DNA from: Marsupella aquatica
Lineage: Eukaryota; Marchantiophyta
Assembly: GCA_973895155.1 (NCBI GenBank)
Contig: OZ316896.1
Location: forward strand, 12,648,001 to 12,712,000
Reading direction: 5' to 3'
Length of the DNA: 64,000 bases
Shown here: piece by piece, positions 25,341-37,527 of the stretch
Layout: each line of letters opens with the position of its first letter
How positions within the stretch are numbered: the stretch's first letter is position 1
The notes under the pieces: model-generated
What the model was told of the DNA's origin: nothing
What the model saw: only the letters and a program-made list of their open reading frames with translations
Databases searched by the model: none
Program-made: the position numbers and the translations under genes

Positions 25341-28300
25341 ACAAACGAACAGAAAATGATGAATCCAGTTTTCGGAACTCGTGCAATGGGACTTGAAGTA
25401 AGAATCTTGGAACTCGTGCAATGGGACCTTTGAAGCAAGAATCTGAACAAAAAAGCATGGAAGACAGGAAGAGGGCAAATGGAAACCAAGAAAACCTAAC
25501 AAGAGAAACGATGATGAATGCACTACTCTCACTCTTTAGTCAAACTTTCCGTTCAAAACAGGCAAACAGGAAATGATGAATGCAGTTTTGGGAACTCGTG
25601 TAGTGAGATGTTTTAAAGTAAGAAATCTGAACCATCGAGTAAGCATAGGACCACCCGAAGCTGAGAAATTGAGCCACTTGTTCGTTTGCACGCGAACCGG
25701 TACAGAGGACGGATTGCTGTTCCACTACTGACAGGTCCTACCTGAATTTTAAAATTTCGAGCTTCTCACTAGTATGATCCCATCTGCGTAGCAGATATGG
25801 CCTAAACGATTCACACTTCAAACTACTTATTAAGCACAATGGTTTACAGAAAATCATCATGAGAGTAGGAAAAAGTCTACCTGCTCATGTGGAATCAAGA
25901 AAAGAAATCCCGTTGACAATTCAAGCATGACTTGTATAACTTACTGCAGTTACTGTGGAGTGTGGACTTCACATGGACGTATCATTCGTGCGCCTCACTG
26001 TCCGAGATTAAACGTCGGACGTGGAAACAAACATTCAGTAGGAACACATCAATCCTACAATATTTATTGTTGTCAAGATTCACCTCGACTTCTTCAGTGT
26101 TGCCAGATATCACCGTTAAGAAGAATGGTTCTGGACTGCTTGTAGTGATGTCTGCTAGTAAACCCGTGACGTAGTTATATTGACATTATGGTATGGATGC
26201 GATTAATTGGATGTTGAGAGCGGCCAGCGGACCGCAAAGCTTATGTATGAAAGAGAAAGTCCTGAAAATCCTCTTGAACTGCTGTTGGACTATAGAGAAT
26301 ATGCACCTCACGGATGATCCGAATACACACCAGACCGTGTGTCTGTGGAAGTCGAGCTGTTGGACAAGTTCTGTGCACTAAAGTGGGACGGGTCAAGCAA
26401 GCTTACAATACAGGGAATGAGTTTTTAGTTAAGGGTCACGGATTGCACTCTCTGACGGGTCACAGGATCTCTACTTTAAAACACTCAAAAAATCGTTAAC
26501 ATGAGTGCTCGATAGAGGGAAGCTTTCATCATTGCTGAGGTGCGAGTTGTCTAAACGGATCCTTTGTCTGCATTAGCAATCTTCAGCATGCGTAACTTCC
26601 CATTAAAGTATGAATTAAAATGACCCAAAGACCTCAATTATGAAGAAAAGAAAGGAAGTACCATACTGGAGTCTCCAATAGGGCCAACTTAACTTCATGT
26701 GAATCTTGTTACTGATCGAGCGACGAAAGGAGCCTTGATGAGTATCATTGGATACTCATGATATTGAAAGCTACTGCACTGGCAGTTGTGATCGAGCTAA
26801 GATACCAACTCAACATCCGTCAGAGCATTGAGACCTCATGTACGAGTATGGCGTCTGGACCTGTAAAGTACGTAGAGATACGGACGCAGAGTGGACAACA
26901 GCTGTATTCCAGGGTCGGCAGCAGCACACCTCGCAGACCAGCTTCCGTCTCCTGTTTCTGCAGTGTGAACACTTCAGGGCCTTGTGTGTTTTTCTTTCTT
27001 TTGAGTTAACCCGAGAGTTAACCAAAACGTTTGAAACTGAACCCAACATTCGTTTATGTTTGCTGTATCGAAGCGAACCCTCCATTATACCTCGCTGTGT
27101 TCTCAAATGTTGTCCCTTACGCTCTCCATTCTACAATTATTGACTAGAAACTCACCACAATACTTCCTTGAATGCTCTCCTCTAAGAACGTTGAACAACA
27201 ATTCTTTCAAGAATGAGCATTTGGGATTAGTTCAATAGATTACTAGTGCTGAATTCTTGGGGGAATGTTTCCGGACCATTTCCGGACCATCTTCAGCTGA
27301 AATTCAGTATCTCCGGAATAAAGTATCATTGTTAAGGCGAATCCTCGCAATAGTGTCGTTGATGACATGACACGTAGAGATGCAAATTAATCTTTCCTTT
27401 CCGACTACTCCTCTTCTCGTCTCTTCTTATGCCTTTCAGAATCCAAGATGAATTGGTCCCGAATTGGATGTGGCTTGTGGCCCCCTGAAGACCCTGCTCA
27501 CACGCTCATGATCAACGTAAGTTACCGAGTTCGCAGTTCCAACCTTCGAACAACGTTTCAACCCTGACAAGAGCATAAATGCGACGACATGGAGGTGGCG
27601 TACTCCACAGGCACATAATGTAAAAGCAGGTTTTTTCACAGAATTAAAGTGGGGCTGCTGCAACTTACTACTGTAGCTCGATACCGTAGTCTATGTACTG
27701 TGATGCACGATGTCCTTCCCCCTGTCATAATACTTTCTTTGTCATGAACTTTCACAGTCTGTCACAGTTGCTTCAAGGTGAGTACAGTAGATCTGGACTT
27801 CTAAAAGCACAAAGCTCCCGCGAAACCTTTCCTTAGGATGATCTGGCTCATCGAGATGGGTGCCCTAGCTTGTAGTAGCAATTTTGCTTAGAACCATTTG
27901 AGATAATTCCATGAAACCGCTCTTGTCATAACAATTAATTTACTCTCCCCTCATTCAAGGCTTAGGAGAAAGCATGCTGTCAGTGACAGGCAAGGTCCCT
28001 TAATTTCTCGTACGCTTACTTGGCTACCTGTTTTTTAATACTTGTCCTCTGCGGAGCCCTTAGCTCTATTGAGGTATGTCGTGGCAACTCGCAGAATGAA
28101 TCTAATCATTCTCTAGATTGTACACATTCAATTATCAATTCTTCAACGAACCTGGTTTATAATAGTGTACTCGAGCTCTACAGTAGCCGGACATATTACA
28201 CGTGCATTGCAGGAACAGTCTGCTCACATTGACACACGCGTTTGGGCAATATCATCAAGGCCACTATCAATTCCACTGCAGCTGCAGCTGTAGACGCAGG

Positions 28301-31300
28301 AGGCACACAGTTCTTCAGTTCTGCTGTTAGATAAGGATCGATGGTCCCTACCGACCTACTGGGAGCCTGCCACCTTGGTTGATCACGACTAGAAATGGAG
28401 GACACTCTCTCGATCTGCCCGCGCGCAGACCTCAATAGCTCGACTCAGCTAGCTCCCACATCTAAGGTGGCCTGGAACTTGAAATTGACCTAGCAACCGT
28501 AGTGTCGACCTACGCGTAATGTACGTATCTTCCTCTGATTTTGTCATGAATGCGGTCCACGACCCAATCGTAACGGCTACCTCAGCTCTCACAACCTTGA
28601 TCACGGTTTCCCGTGTGAGCAATTCCGGCATGTTCTCTACTCCGTACGTGAAACACTGTATCAAACAAATGAGCAGTACGTCGCCGTGTGCCTGTGGAAT
28701 TGAATTATCGAGGCGCCAGTTCGGGGGAATTAAGCCGCTGCAGCAGCTCCTGGGTTCACAATCTAAATCCAAGCTAGCACGGGACCGTTGTCGAAGGCCA
28801 CCAACCTGAGGTGGCTATACCGTGCTCCGCTTCACGAATTCCTCATCCGAGAGTCAGTGTTGAAAAGTTTTGCATTACATGTTTCCGAAGCTTTCCAATC
28901 AAGCAAATGTGCTGATCCCCGGATAATTTAATTAACTCCAGCCAAAGTGCTGCTGCATCAACGAGCGTTTCGGGACTCGAAACATCCCCGTCTAACTCGA
29001 TGCAAATAGTTAGCATACAGCAGGATGGCCCACAAGCGTGTAGGCCTGCATGACAAGTTGTCATCCTGTCAAACACGGTTGTCCCCGGATTATGTTTCCA
29101 ACTATATGTATGACCACGAACTGCACATTTTCAGGCGACAGGCGTGCTATTCAAACAGGCTGGTATATGGGAGTAGCTCGATCGTCCACTTCCCTGACGC
29201 CCTCTCAGAAGCGTGTGCTGGTGATAGAAGGATTCCATGTCAGTGTCGGAACCGCGGCCTCTAACGACCTCAAAGGAAGCTACTCGTCCAGTGATTAGCC
29301 TGGGGCTGCTCTTTCTTCATAATAATTTATTAGAAACTCAAAAGAGTACCATTCTCCAGACAGTATTGCAGTGCCCCGTCTGTTACCGGTAGATGATTGT
29401 GCCCAGATACCAGGTTCAGCTCCCGCATTGAGTGTCTACAACAGACAGTACAATCCACCGGGCCCACTTTCATATTTGACGCCACCATGCAACATCATAA
29501 GCGTGACTACGGTCGGTCCGTGGATCAGCGGGTGGATCAGTCAAGACTACAGGGAGCTCATCACCTCTCTTAGGCTTTGACCTGAGAACTGGACTGACTG
29601 AGGTTATCATGATTGTGTTGGTTCTCCAGCATTCTTCTTCTAGGACTCTCACTGATAGTGTTTACTAGAAAACGCTAAGCAGACGATCTTTTGTCAGCTG
29701 CCTCTAGGTTTCCGCGTCTGTCACAGCCATATAGAATTACAGATCCTTCAGAGCATGAGTACATACCTCCCTACGGACCTGGGAAGCGAGCCTACTGCTA
29801 TACACGCTTTCAACCACTACCTACATTGCTTTCCTACACTAGCTAGCACGTCTCGTCAGAGGAGTACAGTCGAGTTTTTCCAAATTGTTTTTAGGGTGAC
29901 TGAGAAACTTTTACTTCCCAGAACACTGCAGAGTCTGTACAGTTTTTCTTCCCCTCTAAGCCTCTGACAAGGAAATGATACCTTTTCTTTCCCCCATCAT
30001 CATTCTCAGAAGAGCTTGTTGCCTGTGCCTGTGCTGTCCCCACTTGCCTGCGGGCCACCTCTGCGGTACGCAGTCTTTCTGAATGGAATTCGAAGGAATC
30101 TTTCAAGGCCAACAGCTTGCTGTCTGATGCTGAGTCGACTCCAACTCCGTTCCACCATTTCCGTCTCGGACGAACGTTCATCAAAACCCAGAAATCCCTT
30201 GAAAAGCAGGAACCTTTCTGTCAGCTAACATAGCATCGCCGTGTACCACCATTCCTGTGTCTCCACTTCAGTTCCCAAAGTCGTCAGACGTTCTTGGTTT
30301 AAATATCGATCTTATTTTCATTGGGATTGATCATTTCATTGGGATAGGGGCATGCACTGGCAAGAGTCTTCCAGGATGCTGGATAGCTCCCTGGATCTCC
30401 CTAGGTATGAGTTTTCCCGCTTTTTGATGACTTTATTCCTGCGAGTGTGCCTCTTGGCTGAACTCCTGAATGATTCCTCGGGCACCGAAGGAAGCAATCA
30501 CTCAAAATTGAGTGATTGATTCAAACCCGCCGCGCAACCAACAACCAGATATAATTCTTGATCTTCGGAATATAGCACAGCGATTTGTCTCATTGTACAT
30601 TGCTGTTGTGCTGAAACCGGTTTTGACTTCTTCTTAGGATGTTGCAACTATTTCTGGACATTTTCCGAAAGACTGGAAACTACGGAACTCCATCACTTGA
30701 TGAAGGTTCGATTGATGTTTGGTGCCTGCATGTACACCCCGTTCCTTGCCCTCCAGGTGGCCTCTGATAGAAATTACCAGTTCATTCTCATTCGACGCTT
30801 TTGGTGGAATAAAAGATAATGGATTGATCCTCACTATTCTGATCAGACCCAAGGAGAGGAGTGGAGTGGAAAGAGTGCCAACTTGACAATCTTCGTGTTT
30901 TGGAAGCCAGAATGTCACTTCCCTGTCAATTGCATTCCTAGTCGAGCTTCAAGTGCCGACTAACGACCCAGCAATTAGATGGATTGGGAATTCTCCTGAG
31001 GATGGGAATGCCAAGCATCGTCTCCTGTGATATACGAAGTCTCGAATCATGTGAAAGGAGGATAAGGACCTTGCGATCAGACTAGTTGCAGATTTGAAAT
31101 TATACTTGGCACGATTATACAGAGGCCAGAGATCCCAGGGGAGCATTTAATTTGTTTGGCATCTATCGTTCGCATGTGTGATATTGGGTGGTCACGATTT
31201 CCAGCTCATTATGTCTCGCATGGAGATTCCATCCTATAGAAAGAAGCTCCAACCTGGCAGTGGATACTCAGATACGTCGTGCTAGCCAGGGATTCCAAAT

Positions 31301-32158
31301 ATATGCCTTTAGTCTGCTGTTAAAGTTCTGTCAGTCCTTCCCACTAAGACGTGGGTGCCATTGCGGAAGTGGTTGCCATTCAGTGAGTCTTTCTCAATTT
31401 CCGTGCAGGTAACCGCATTTCGATGAGAGCTTTGAACGAGAGTTTTATCACGAACGAGTAACACCTCATCGATCCAGGCAGAGGAACGATAATTCTGTGC
31501 TTTAAGCGAAAAAGCTGGCAGCGAAAGTGAGCCCCAGGAATTGATGTTTTGGTGGAGTAATCATCGACTCTGACATTGATGATTGGGTCATTATTCAAAA
31601 ATGAATACTCATCCCGACAGGGAAAGTGAGAGGAGATTGACATGTATGCCTGAGGTGCATTAGAAAAGAATGCTCATCCCAACAGGGTCGGGTATCACAG
31701 TAGTGGCTCACGCGCCACTGTCTGGTGTAACTAACTCTAATTGATGTAAAAGAATAGATGGGGTGAGCTTTTCCACAGATCAGCTGTACGGGATAAATGA
31801 GCAATGAATAAGAGTGAGGACATTTATGTCCCATCTCGAGGTAAACAACCGAACTAAAGTGAATGAGCCTACTTTGAGAGACAATTTCTCTTGGATCTGA
31901 TGAGCCGAACTGGAAATCGGGACTCGTCCCCGCAGATGAAAATTCTAGCCAGGGAAGTACCAATCCTGGAAAGGGGTTCTTCGCCCAAATCCAGCAAAGA
32001 GTACCATCGATACTCCAGGTACATGTAAGCACACTCCTAATCACAATGGTTTGACAGGAGTGGACCACGTAAATATGAAAAGGGAATGGGGAAAACATTC
32101 TGAACGATCGCCTGAGTGCCAACGGGAAAAGGGTGAGGGGTTAAAATCGAAATGGCGA
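25341..32158. other. Long stretch without recognised genes
   Basis: A local duplication around 25330-25640 repeats AAATGATGAAT(C/G)CAGTTTT and GGAACTCGTG. The rest is mostly unique-looking sequence with short ORFs on both strands (for example at 28449-28772 and 31595-32122, both minus) that match no family I know. About 1 kb next to 32159 should include the 3' UTR of GTP cyclohydrolase I. I see no LTRs or terminal repeats here. Confidence 0.4.
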
Positions 32159-34267
32159 TTATTGACTCGACAACTTCTTGGCTCCCTTCCGTGGAAGCCT
32201 TCTGAGAACGGCAGCACGAATTCCACCATCAGTCGAGAATTTACCAATAGTTGCAACAGTAGCGGTTGTGCTTGCTGCCTTCTCCACCCCACGAGACATT
32301 ATACACATGTGGCTGGCTTCAGCTACCACCATTGCCCCTTGCAACCCAGCAAAAGAAACAACTGCCTCTACAATCTGACGAGTCAATCTCTCTTGAACCT
32401 GAAGCCTTCCACTGTACATAGCGACGATTTTCAACACGAGTGACCGGTCAATGGGCCGGCTTCCCTTAGCACGGATGTATCCCACGTGCAAAACACCGAG
32501 GAAGGGTAGCAAATGGTGCTCACATAACGATGCGAAAGAGACATCTAGCTCCAAACTCAGTATACCCTCTGACAAGTTGTCCACTCCAGCTGAGACCTCC
32601 ATTCTCGACAAACTGCTTCCATTGCTCATAGAACCGTTGGTGTCGCTCGGTGTAGTACCATTACCATATCTCACTACACCGTTACTAACCGTCGGATGTT
32701 CAGTGACACCACTACCTCCAACACGACTATGACGATGATTATTGCCCAAAATTCCATCACTCAAATGAGTATTCCCATTGCTCAAGGTGCCATTACTATG
32801 GGCAGTTCCATTGCTGTGGATGGCAGAAAAGCCATTGACGTGACTATTCTTCAACACCCCATGGCCATTCTCTGGGCCTGGAACCCCATTGCTCGATGAA
32901 TCATTTCCATGGACCAAGAATTCATTCCCATTATTTTGAACAGTGCCATTAGCAAGGCAGCCGTTCCACCCATGGCCATCCTGACCATGTTGGTACAGCG
33001 ATGATGAACCCCTGCTTCCCTGAGTGGCAGCTAGAATCCATTTTACATACCTCGTGGCAGTACACCGAAGCTCTTCCCTGCTTGAATCTACGGCCATACC
33101 TCGCAAGAGAGACTCCACCCCCCGAGCCAATGCTGTGGCAGAGGCCAATTCAGCAGCAGTGGGCAAAACCTTGCCGCGGCCAGACGAGCCGTTACAACTT
33201 ACCTCTGATACAGTACAATTGTGATTTCCTGACGAGGAGGACAGCCCTTGCTCGTCATACACGAGAAACGGGCACGATGAGTTCATTTCATTGGCATATC
33301 CGTTTTCTGTGCCATTCAGAGAACTACTCTCCAAATCCACGCCCTCCAGCTGAAGAATGGTCAAGAACTCATCCCACAAACTACAGCGGAGATTCTTGAA
33401 CTGCCCTTTGCCAGCGCAGACTGTAACAGGAACCCATCCAAATCCCAAACGCTCTTCCGAGCAAAATCCACCATCTGTTCGAGTGGACAACTTGTGGCTC
33501 TCAGGACACAAAGCAGGCCATTGTAAATGCCATGTTTCGACCACCACACCTACTCCCAGTGGCCCAAAGGATTCGTTCAGCGCTTCCACCAGCTGGTCTG
33601 CAAACTTCTGCGGGTTTTGCAACCGCTTGGCAAAACTCTCGGCCACGCGAGGGAATTTACTCAAGCCCACCACACGCTGGCCGCAGGGCACGTACACCAC
33701 ATGGCATCTCAGTCTGAAAGGCAAGAAGCAAGACTCACAAAGGGAGAATGTGTCGATGTTGCTGACTACTACGATCCCTCCTGAACCCCCTCCACATCCA
33801 GTCCCACCGCCCGCACCAACCTCTGTGAACAGAGCTGGCCCAATAATCTCCTTGGCCGAGAGCTGGTAACCTAACATCCATCCATCATCGATCACAGCCA
33901 GATTAGAACCATAGCTGTAAACCCTAAGATGCTCTAATTGTGCATGCTTGCTTGCCTTTCTCAGAGATTGAGTCTCTGGACTGGACAGGGAGCTGGAGGC
34001 AACAACTGAATCGTCTCTCTTTTCTTTGTTCTTTCATTTTTCGTGGTTACCTGCAAGTGCCCCTTGAAATGCAGATGCTACACGCAGAGGGGTCTTGCGA
34101 AGGCCTTCGCGCTGCACATCCTCTCCGATGCCTTCCAGCAGTACCTCCACCGCCTCCATCATCTGTGCCAGCCGCAGCTGCCGACTGCCATCCTCGCCAC
34201 CACCACCAGTGCTAGCACTAGTTGCTGTGGCACAGACCATATCCGGAGGTGTCACAGAAAATGCCAT
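32159..34267 (-). CDS. GCH1: GTP cyclohydrolase I, plant two-domain type
   Basis: Two exons, 34051-34267 and 32159-33870, with a 180-bp GT-AG intron, encode 642 aa. The enzyme converts GTP to dihydroneopterin triphosphate, the first step of the pterin branch of folate synthesis, in the cytosol in plants. Plant enzymes are a tandem fusion of two GCHI domains, and both are seen. The N-terminal domain includes LCESCFLPF (C117 and C120), where the zinc-site histidines are replaced. The C-terminal domain keeps CEHHLLPF (C522, H525) and HMCIMSRG (C605), then STTATVATIGKFS near the end. Each domain alone is therefore incomplete or specialised, as known for the family. About residues 365-505 (32561-32995) form a Ser/Asn/Gly/His-rich linker not found at this length in Arabidopsis (466 aa), which explains the larger size. 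The start codon lies only about 9 bp from a duplicated piece of GOS12, which now forms its 5' flank. Confidence 0.94.
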
Positions 34268-34276
34268 TCTTCCATG

Positions 34277-35087
34277 GAGGTCATTATGAATGGGAACACA
34301 ATTTCGAATTCAACTCTGAGAACGAGTTATTCTTCGCTACTTCATGACTAAGTTCCATGACTGTTTACTCTCAGACTTGGTATCACCGTGTGCCACTGAC
34401 AGCTCACAGGGAACGAAGAAAGTCTTAATACACAAGGGGAATTTACCTCCATGGGCAAGCATGCCCCCAAGCTTGGCGTATGATGACAATTTCATATCAA
34501 GGTCACCCTCTATCTTACGAGCCTCCTTCCTCAGCTCCTCCCATCCCAGATCTCCGTCCTCCATTGCCGACCTGCCTGTTTTCTTTCGGCTCCAAAGTAA
34601 ACCCTAATTGGTCTCAGGACCCTCCGTTTGCAAATCGGCCCCAAGTATTTTCGACGCCCTCCTGAGCCTATTTCTCCTTCCACCGGGAATAATCGAGAAG
34701 AAATGGCGATGTTCACATCAAAACCAGTAGCATCTTAAGTCCAACCCTTGTGCTCAACTTCGTATCTCGACTACGCCATCGTCATTACAGCGCTCTGGGC
34801 TCGCTTTCTCACCACGTGAACTCATTATCTGGACCTTGCACCTCTAGTCAGCCAGCCCTGCCTGCGACCTCCATCCAGCCCGACGGCAGTGTCGATTTCG
34901 GAAACCTCCGGTAATTCTAAACAACGCAACCGATTGACTGAAGCTTGCTTTTGAAAGCCCATAGCTTCTCGTGAACCGTTTCCGTCTACTTGTCAACAGG
35001 ATCGATCACAACCCAACCCAAACATTCAGTTCCTGCGCTTGCAATGGAAGACAACAACAACGGCGAGAACGAAGACGAAAATCCAAG
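34277..35087. repeat. Duplicated block B1: GOS12-derived 5' flank of GCH1
   Basis: Copy of 21453-22303. In the minus-strand direction it holds GOS12 upstream DNA, GOS12 exon 1 with its ATG, the GTAAAT donor and about 170 bp of intron 1, then meets the GCH1 start region. It may supply promoter and leader sequence to GCH1, but transcription from it is inference. Confidence 0.92.
34447..34564 (-). pseudogene. Duplicated first exon of GOS12
   Basis: This 118-bp copy of GOS12 exon 1 has the same length, start codon and donor site as the original at 21624-21741. Of its 39 codons the visible protein change is one Val to Met (GDLDMKL). No other GOS12 exon follows. Unspliced, the frame continues to a 75-codon ORF (34337-34564) that ends before GCH1, so it would act as an upstream ORF in any transcript starting in the captured flank. 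The strong conservation suggests a recent event or constraint. Confidence 0.9.
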
Positions 35088-35176
35088 CTTCGGTACTCTT
35101 CCATTCACTTTCCAGCTTCAAGTCGGGTCACCCATTAGCACCACAAGAACAGACGCCATTTCTTAATAGTCATCAC

Positions 35177-35332
35177 ACAAGTGCTCTCAGGGATAAGGTA
35201 CATTACACAATTTCTACCTTTCATTGATAAGAAAAATCTGATGGACGGGAGACAAGTGCTCTCAACTGAGGGATAAGGCACATTCCACAATTTCTACCTT
35301 TCATTGATAAGAAAAAATCTGATGGACGGGAG
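35177..35332. repeat. Direct repeat, two units of about 78 bp
   Basis: ACAAGTGCTCTCA...GGGATAAGG followed by TTTCTACCTTTCATTGATAA and AATCTGATGGACGGGAG occurs twice head to tail. Confidence 0.88.
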
Positions 35333-35512
35333 TTGATGGGCGACGTGTAACTTTCTGAGAATTTCTACATTGTGCAAGAGTCCCTAACTCGACCAGTGAA
35401 GAGATTGACACAGTCATGGAATCGCCCTGCTCCCAATAATAAAGGACACGAAAACACAAGATGCGCTTGCCCGTATTCTCACTCCCAAGTGACAGCCTCA
35501 AACTTAGTGGAC

Positions 35513-35930
35513 GTGAGTGTCTTAAACCATTGCTGCCCCATCAAGAGCTGCGGGTGACCAGTGGACATAAGTGTCTTAAACCATTGCTGCCCCATCCCAA
35601 AGCTACCAGTGACGGGTAGGATCAAATTTCACTATTAAAAGAAAATTTTCTAAATTGTGGAGGAGACTGGCACTCTCAGGAGTCAGGAAAGAAAAGTGAG
35701 TGGAATGTGGAAAAAGGGAAAAGACTGGCACCTTGAGGAAAGAAGTGAATGGAATGTGGAAAAGGAAAAGGAAAAAGTATTGGAAGCTTCCCTCTTTTAT
35801 ATGGGTAATTGTGGTTTAAGTAAGAGTGCAAGTGGGACATGGACAGGCAGTTTCTTGATTAGTTGGTAATTGTGGTTTAACTAAGTACCCAAGTGGGACA
35901 TGGACAGTCAGCTTTGGATCAGTTACTAAA
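35513..35930. repeat. Cluster of local duplications
   Basis: GTGTCTTAAACCATTGCTGC plus CCCATC occurs twice at about 35518-35595. TGGAATGTGGAAAA with an A/G-rich tail repeats at 35700-35775. GGTAATTGTGGTTTAA(G/C)TAA with CAAGTGGGACATGGACAG repeats at 35804-35910. Local slippage or unequal exchange is likely. Confidence 0.75.
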
Positions 35931-36130
35931 CCAGAAATTAGGGGGTCTCAAAACTCAAAATTGGATGGTCTTCACGGACAGAAAACATTATGGAGTACCA
36001 AATTCATGATACCTAAACTTTTGCCAGAAAGATTGGTCATATGCCATGACCATGACCACAAGTCACTGTAGAGGCAACCGCCTTCTGTTTATGACCAAAA
36101 GTCATCATCCATAATGATGATGGTTTGAGA

Positions 36131-36855
36131 CTCCCTCTTGGAACTATGCACCTTCATTTTGCAAAAATGCTGAGATGGACTGCAGTGAAACCCTCTCTCC
36201 TGCTTATAAAGTAAATGTTACAACTATGAGTGAAATTTGAAAAGAAAACTAGACAGTCACCTTTGGAACTTCTTTAGCATTTCAATCTTCAATGAAATCT
36301 GACCATATTCTGCTCACTGGAAAGATCTTTCCAAGCCGCCTCTGATTAGCCCAGTAACAGCTGATTCCATTCTACATCACAGGAGATGATGATTGTCAAA
36401 AAAAACTGGTCAAAACAATTTCAGAAGTGCAAAGTTTGGACACTCAGAGATCGAGTAATCTTTATCATAACTCTCTCAATTCTTCACAAAACTAGCATAT
36501 TAGATTTATTGGAAAGATCTTCCTTCTGCCTAGCCCGTAAACAGCTGAGATAGATAATGAAGGTCAAAGTTTGCTACAAGACTTGTTTGAAAACAAGAAA
36601 CATGCCAATGAGTGAAGAAGTGAATGGTGTCATGGTGGGGTTGAATAGTTGATGGCGTGGTCCATCTAGGCTTCAACTGCTTATAAACTGAAAGCCTGTA
36701 AAGGACCAATTTATTGAAAATTGCCAAACAAAGTACAATGGACTAGCAAAAGAAATTAGTCTAGAGAGAACATACACCACATTCAAAATCTCAAAAGCCT
36801 AGTATCATACTGAATGCACTTCTTTCTCATTTTTAAGGACAACTTTCCTTCTTAG
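36131..36855. repeat. Duplicated block B2
   Basis: Partner of 24575-25340, with the same order of anchors and more divergence than the B1/A1 pair. After about 36855 the similarity stops. The next stretch to 37174 holds no recognised gene. Confidence 0.7.
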
Positions 36856-37174
36856 GACCTGGGAAGACTAAATCTGAGCAGAGTTGCGTGCAAGTGCAGG
36901 AGGGAGCTGGGTTGTGGTGTGGCTGCGGTGCTGCAGTGAGGTGGAACGCCCAACTGCAGGCTTCATTAATGAGCCTGCAACCTGTCCAAGGGAGGTCATC
37001 ATTTGGGAATGACCCCTCGCTTGCGGAGCTTGGTTTAGGGAGTTGAGGTCGTGCATGCAGCCGGCCCTCCCCCAACCCTCCACCTTCTTTCTCCTTACAA
37101 CACTTGTGCGGGCTGCGTGTTGGCTTCAAAAAGTGGGACGATGCCTTGATGGGTGGGTGGCCCTTGATGGCCTC

Positions 37175-37527
37175 TGTTAGGTGTTTACTCTTAGGTCGAC
37201 AGTTACTTTATAACCATAGCTAGTCAGGCCCTAGTCAGGTGCTTGGTTGCGGTTAGATCATTGTGCAGCTATACTTACACTAGAAGGACTTAGTGCGTGG
37301 AACTTAGGCTCATTGTTACGGAGCTAGTTGGCAGACAGGAAGAACTTAGTTTGTGGAGACTTGGTTATGGGTGATGGGCTTAGAGTTCACTTAAACTCTC
37401 TTGTGTGTTCCCGTGAGTATGGCCTCTCAGAGGTGAACCACGTATCTATTGTGTGGACTACTTGTGTATCTAGTGGATGTTACTTATGTGTATGCTATCT
37501 TGTGAGTGATGGTTGTTTTAATCAACA
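37175..37527 (+). mobile_element. Solo LTR of the Copia-like family (353 bp, diverged)
   Basis: Starts TGTTAGGTGTTTACTC and ends TTTTAATCAACA. It shares CTCATTGTTACGGAGCTAGT, CTCTTGTGTGTTCCCGTG and GGTGAACCACGTATCT with the 54741 LTR. Flanks GCCTC and GTCTC fit a target duplication with one change. Confidence 0.8.

Noticed and set aside
28196-29076. Cluster of minus-strand ORFs that might be a decayed gene
   Set aside because: The frames could not be joined by splice sites into a protein of any family I know.
31595-32122. Minus-strand ORF of 175 aa just downstream of GCH1
   Set aside because: It has no family motif, and lies where the GCH1 3' UTR and flank are expected; the length alone is not enough.
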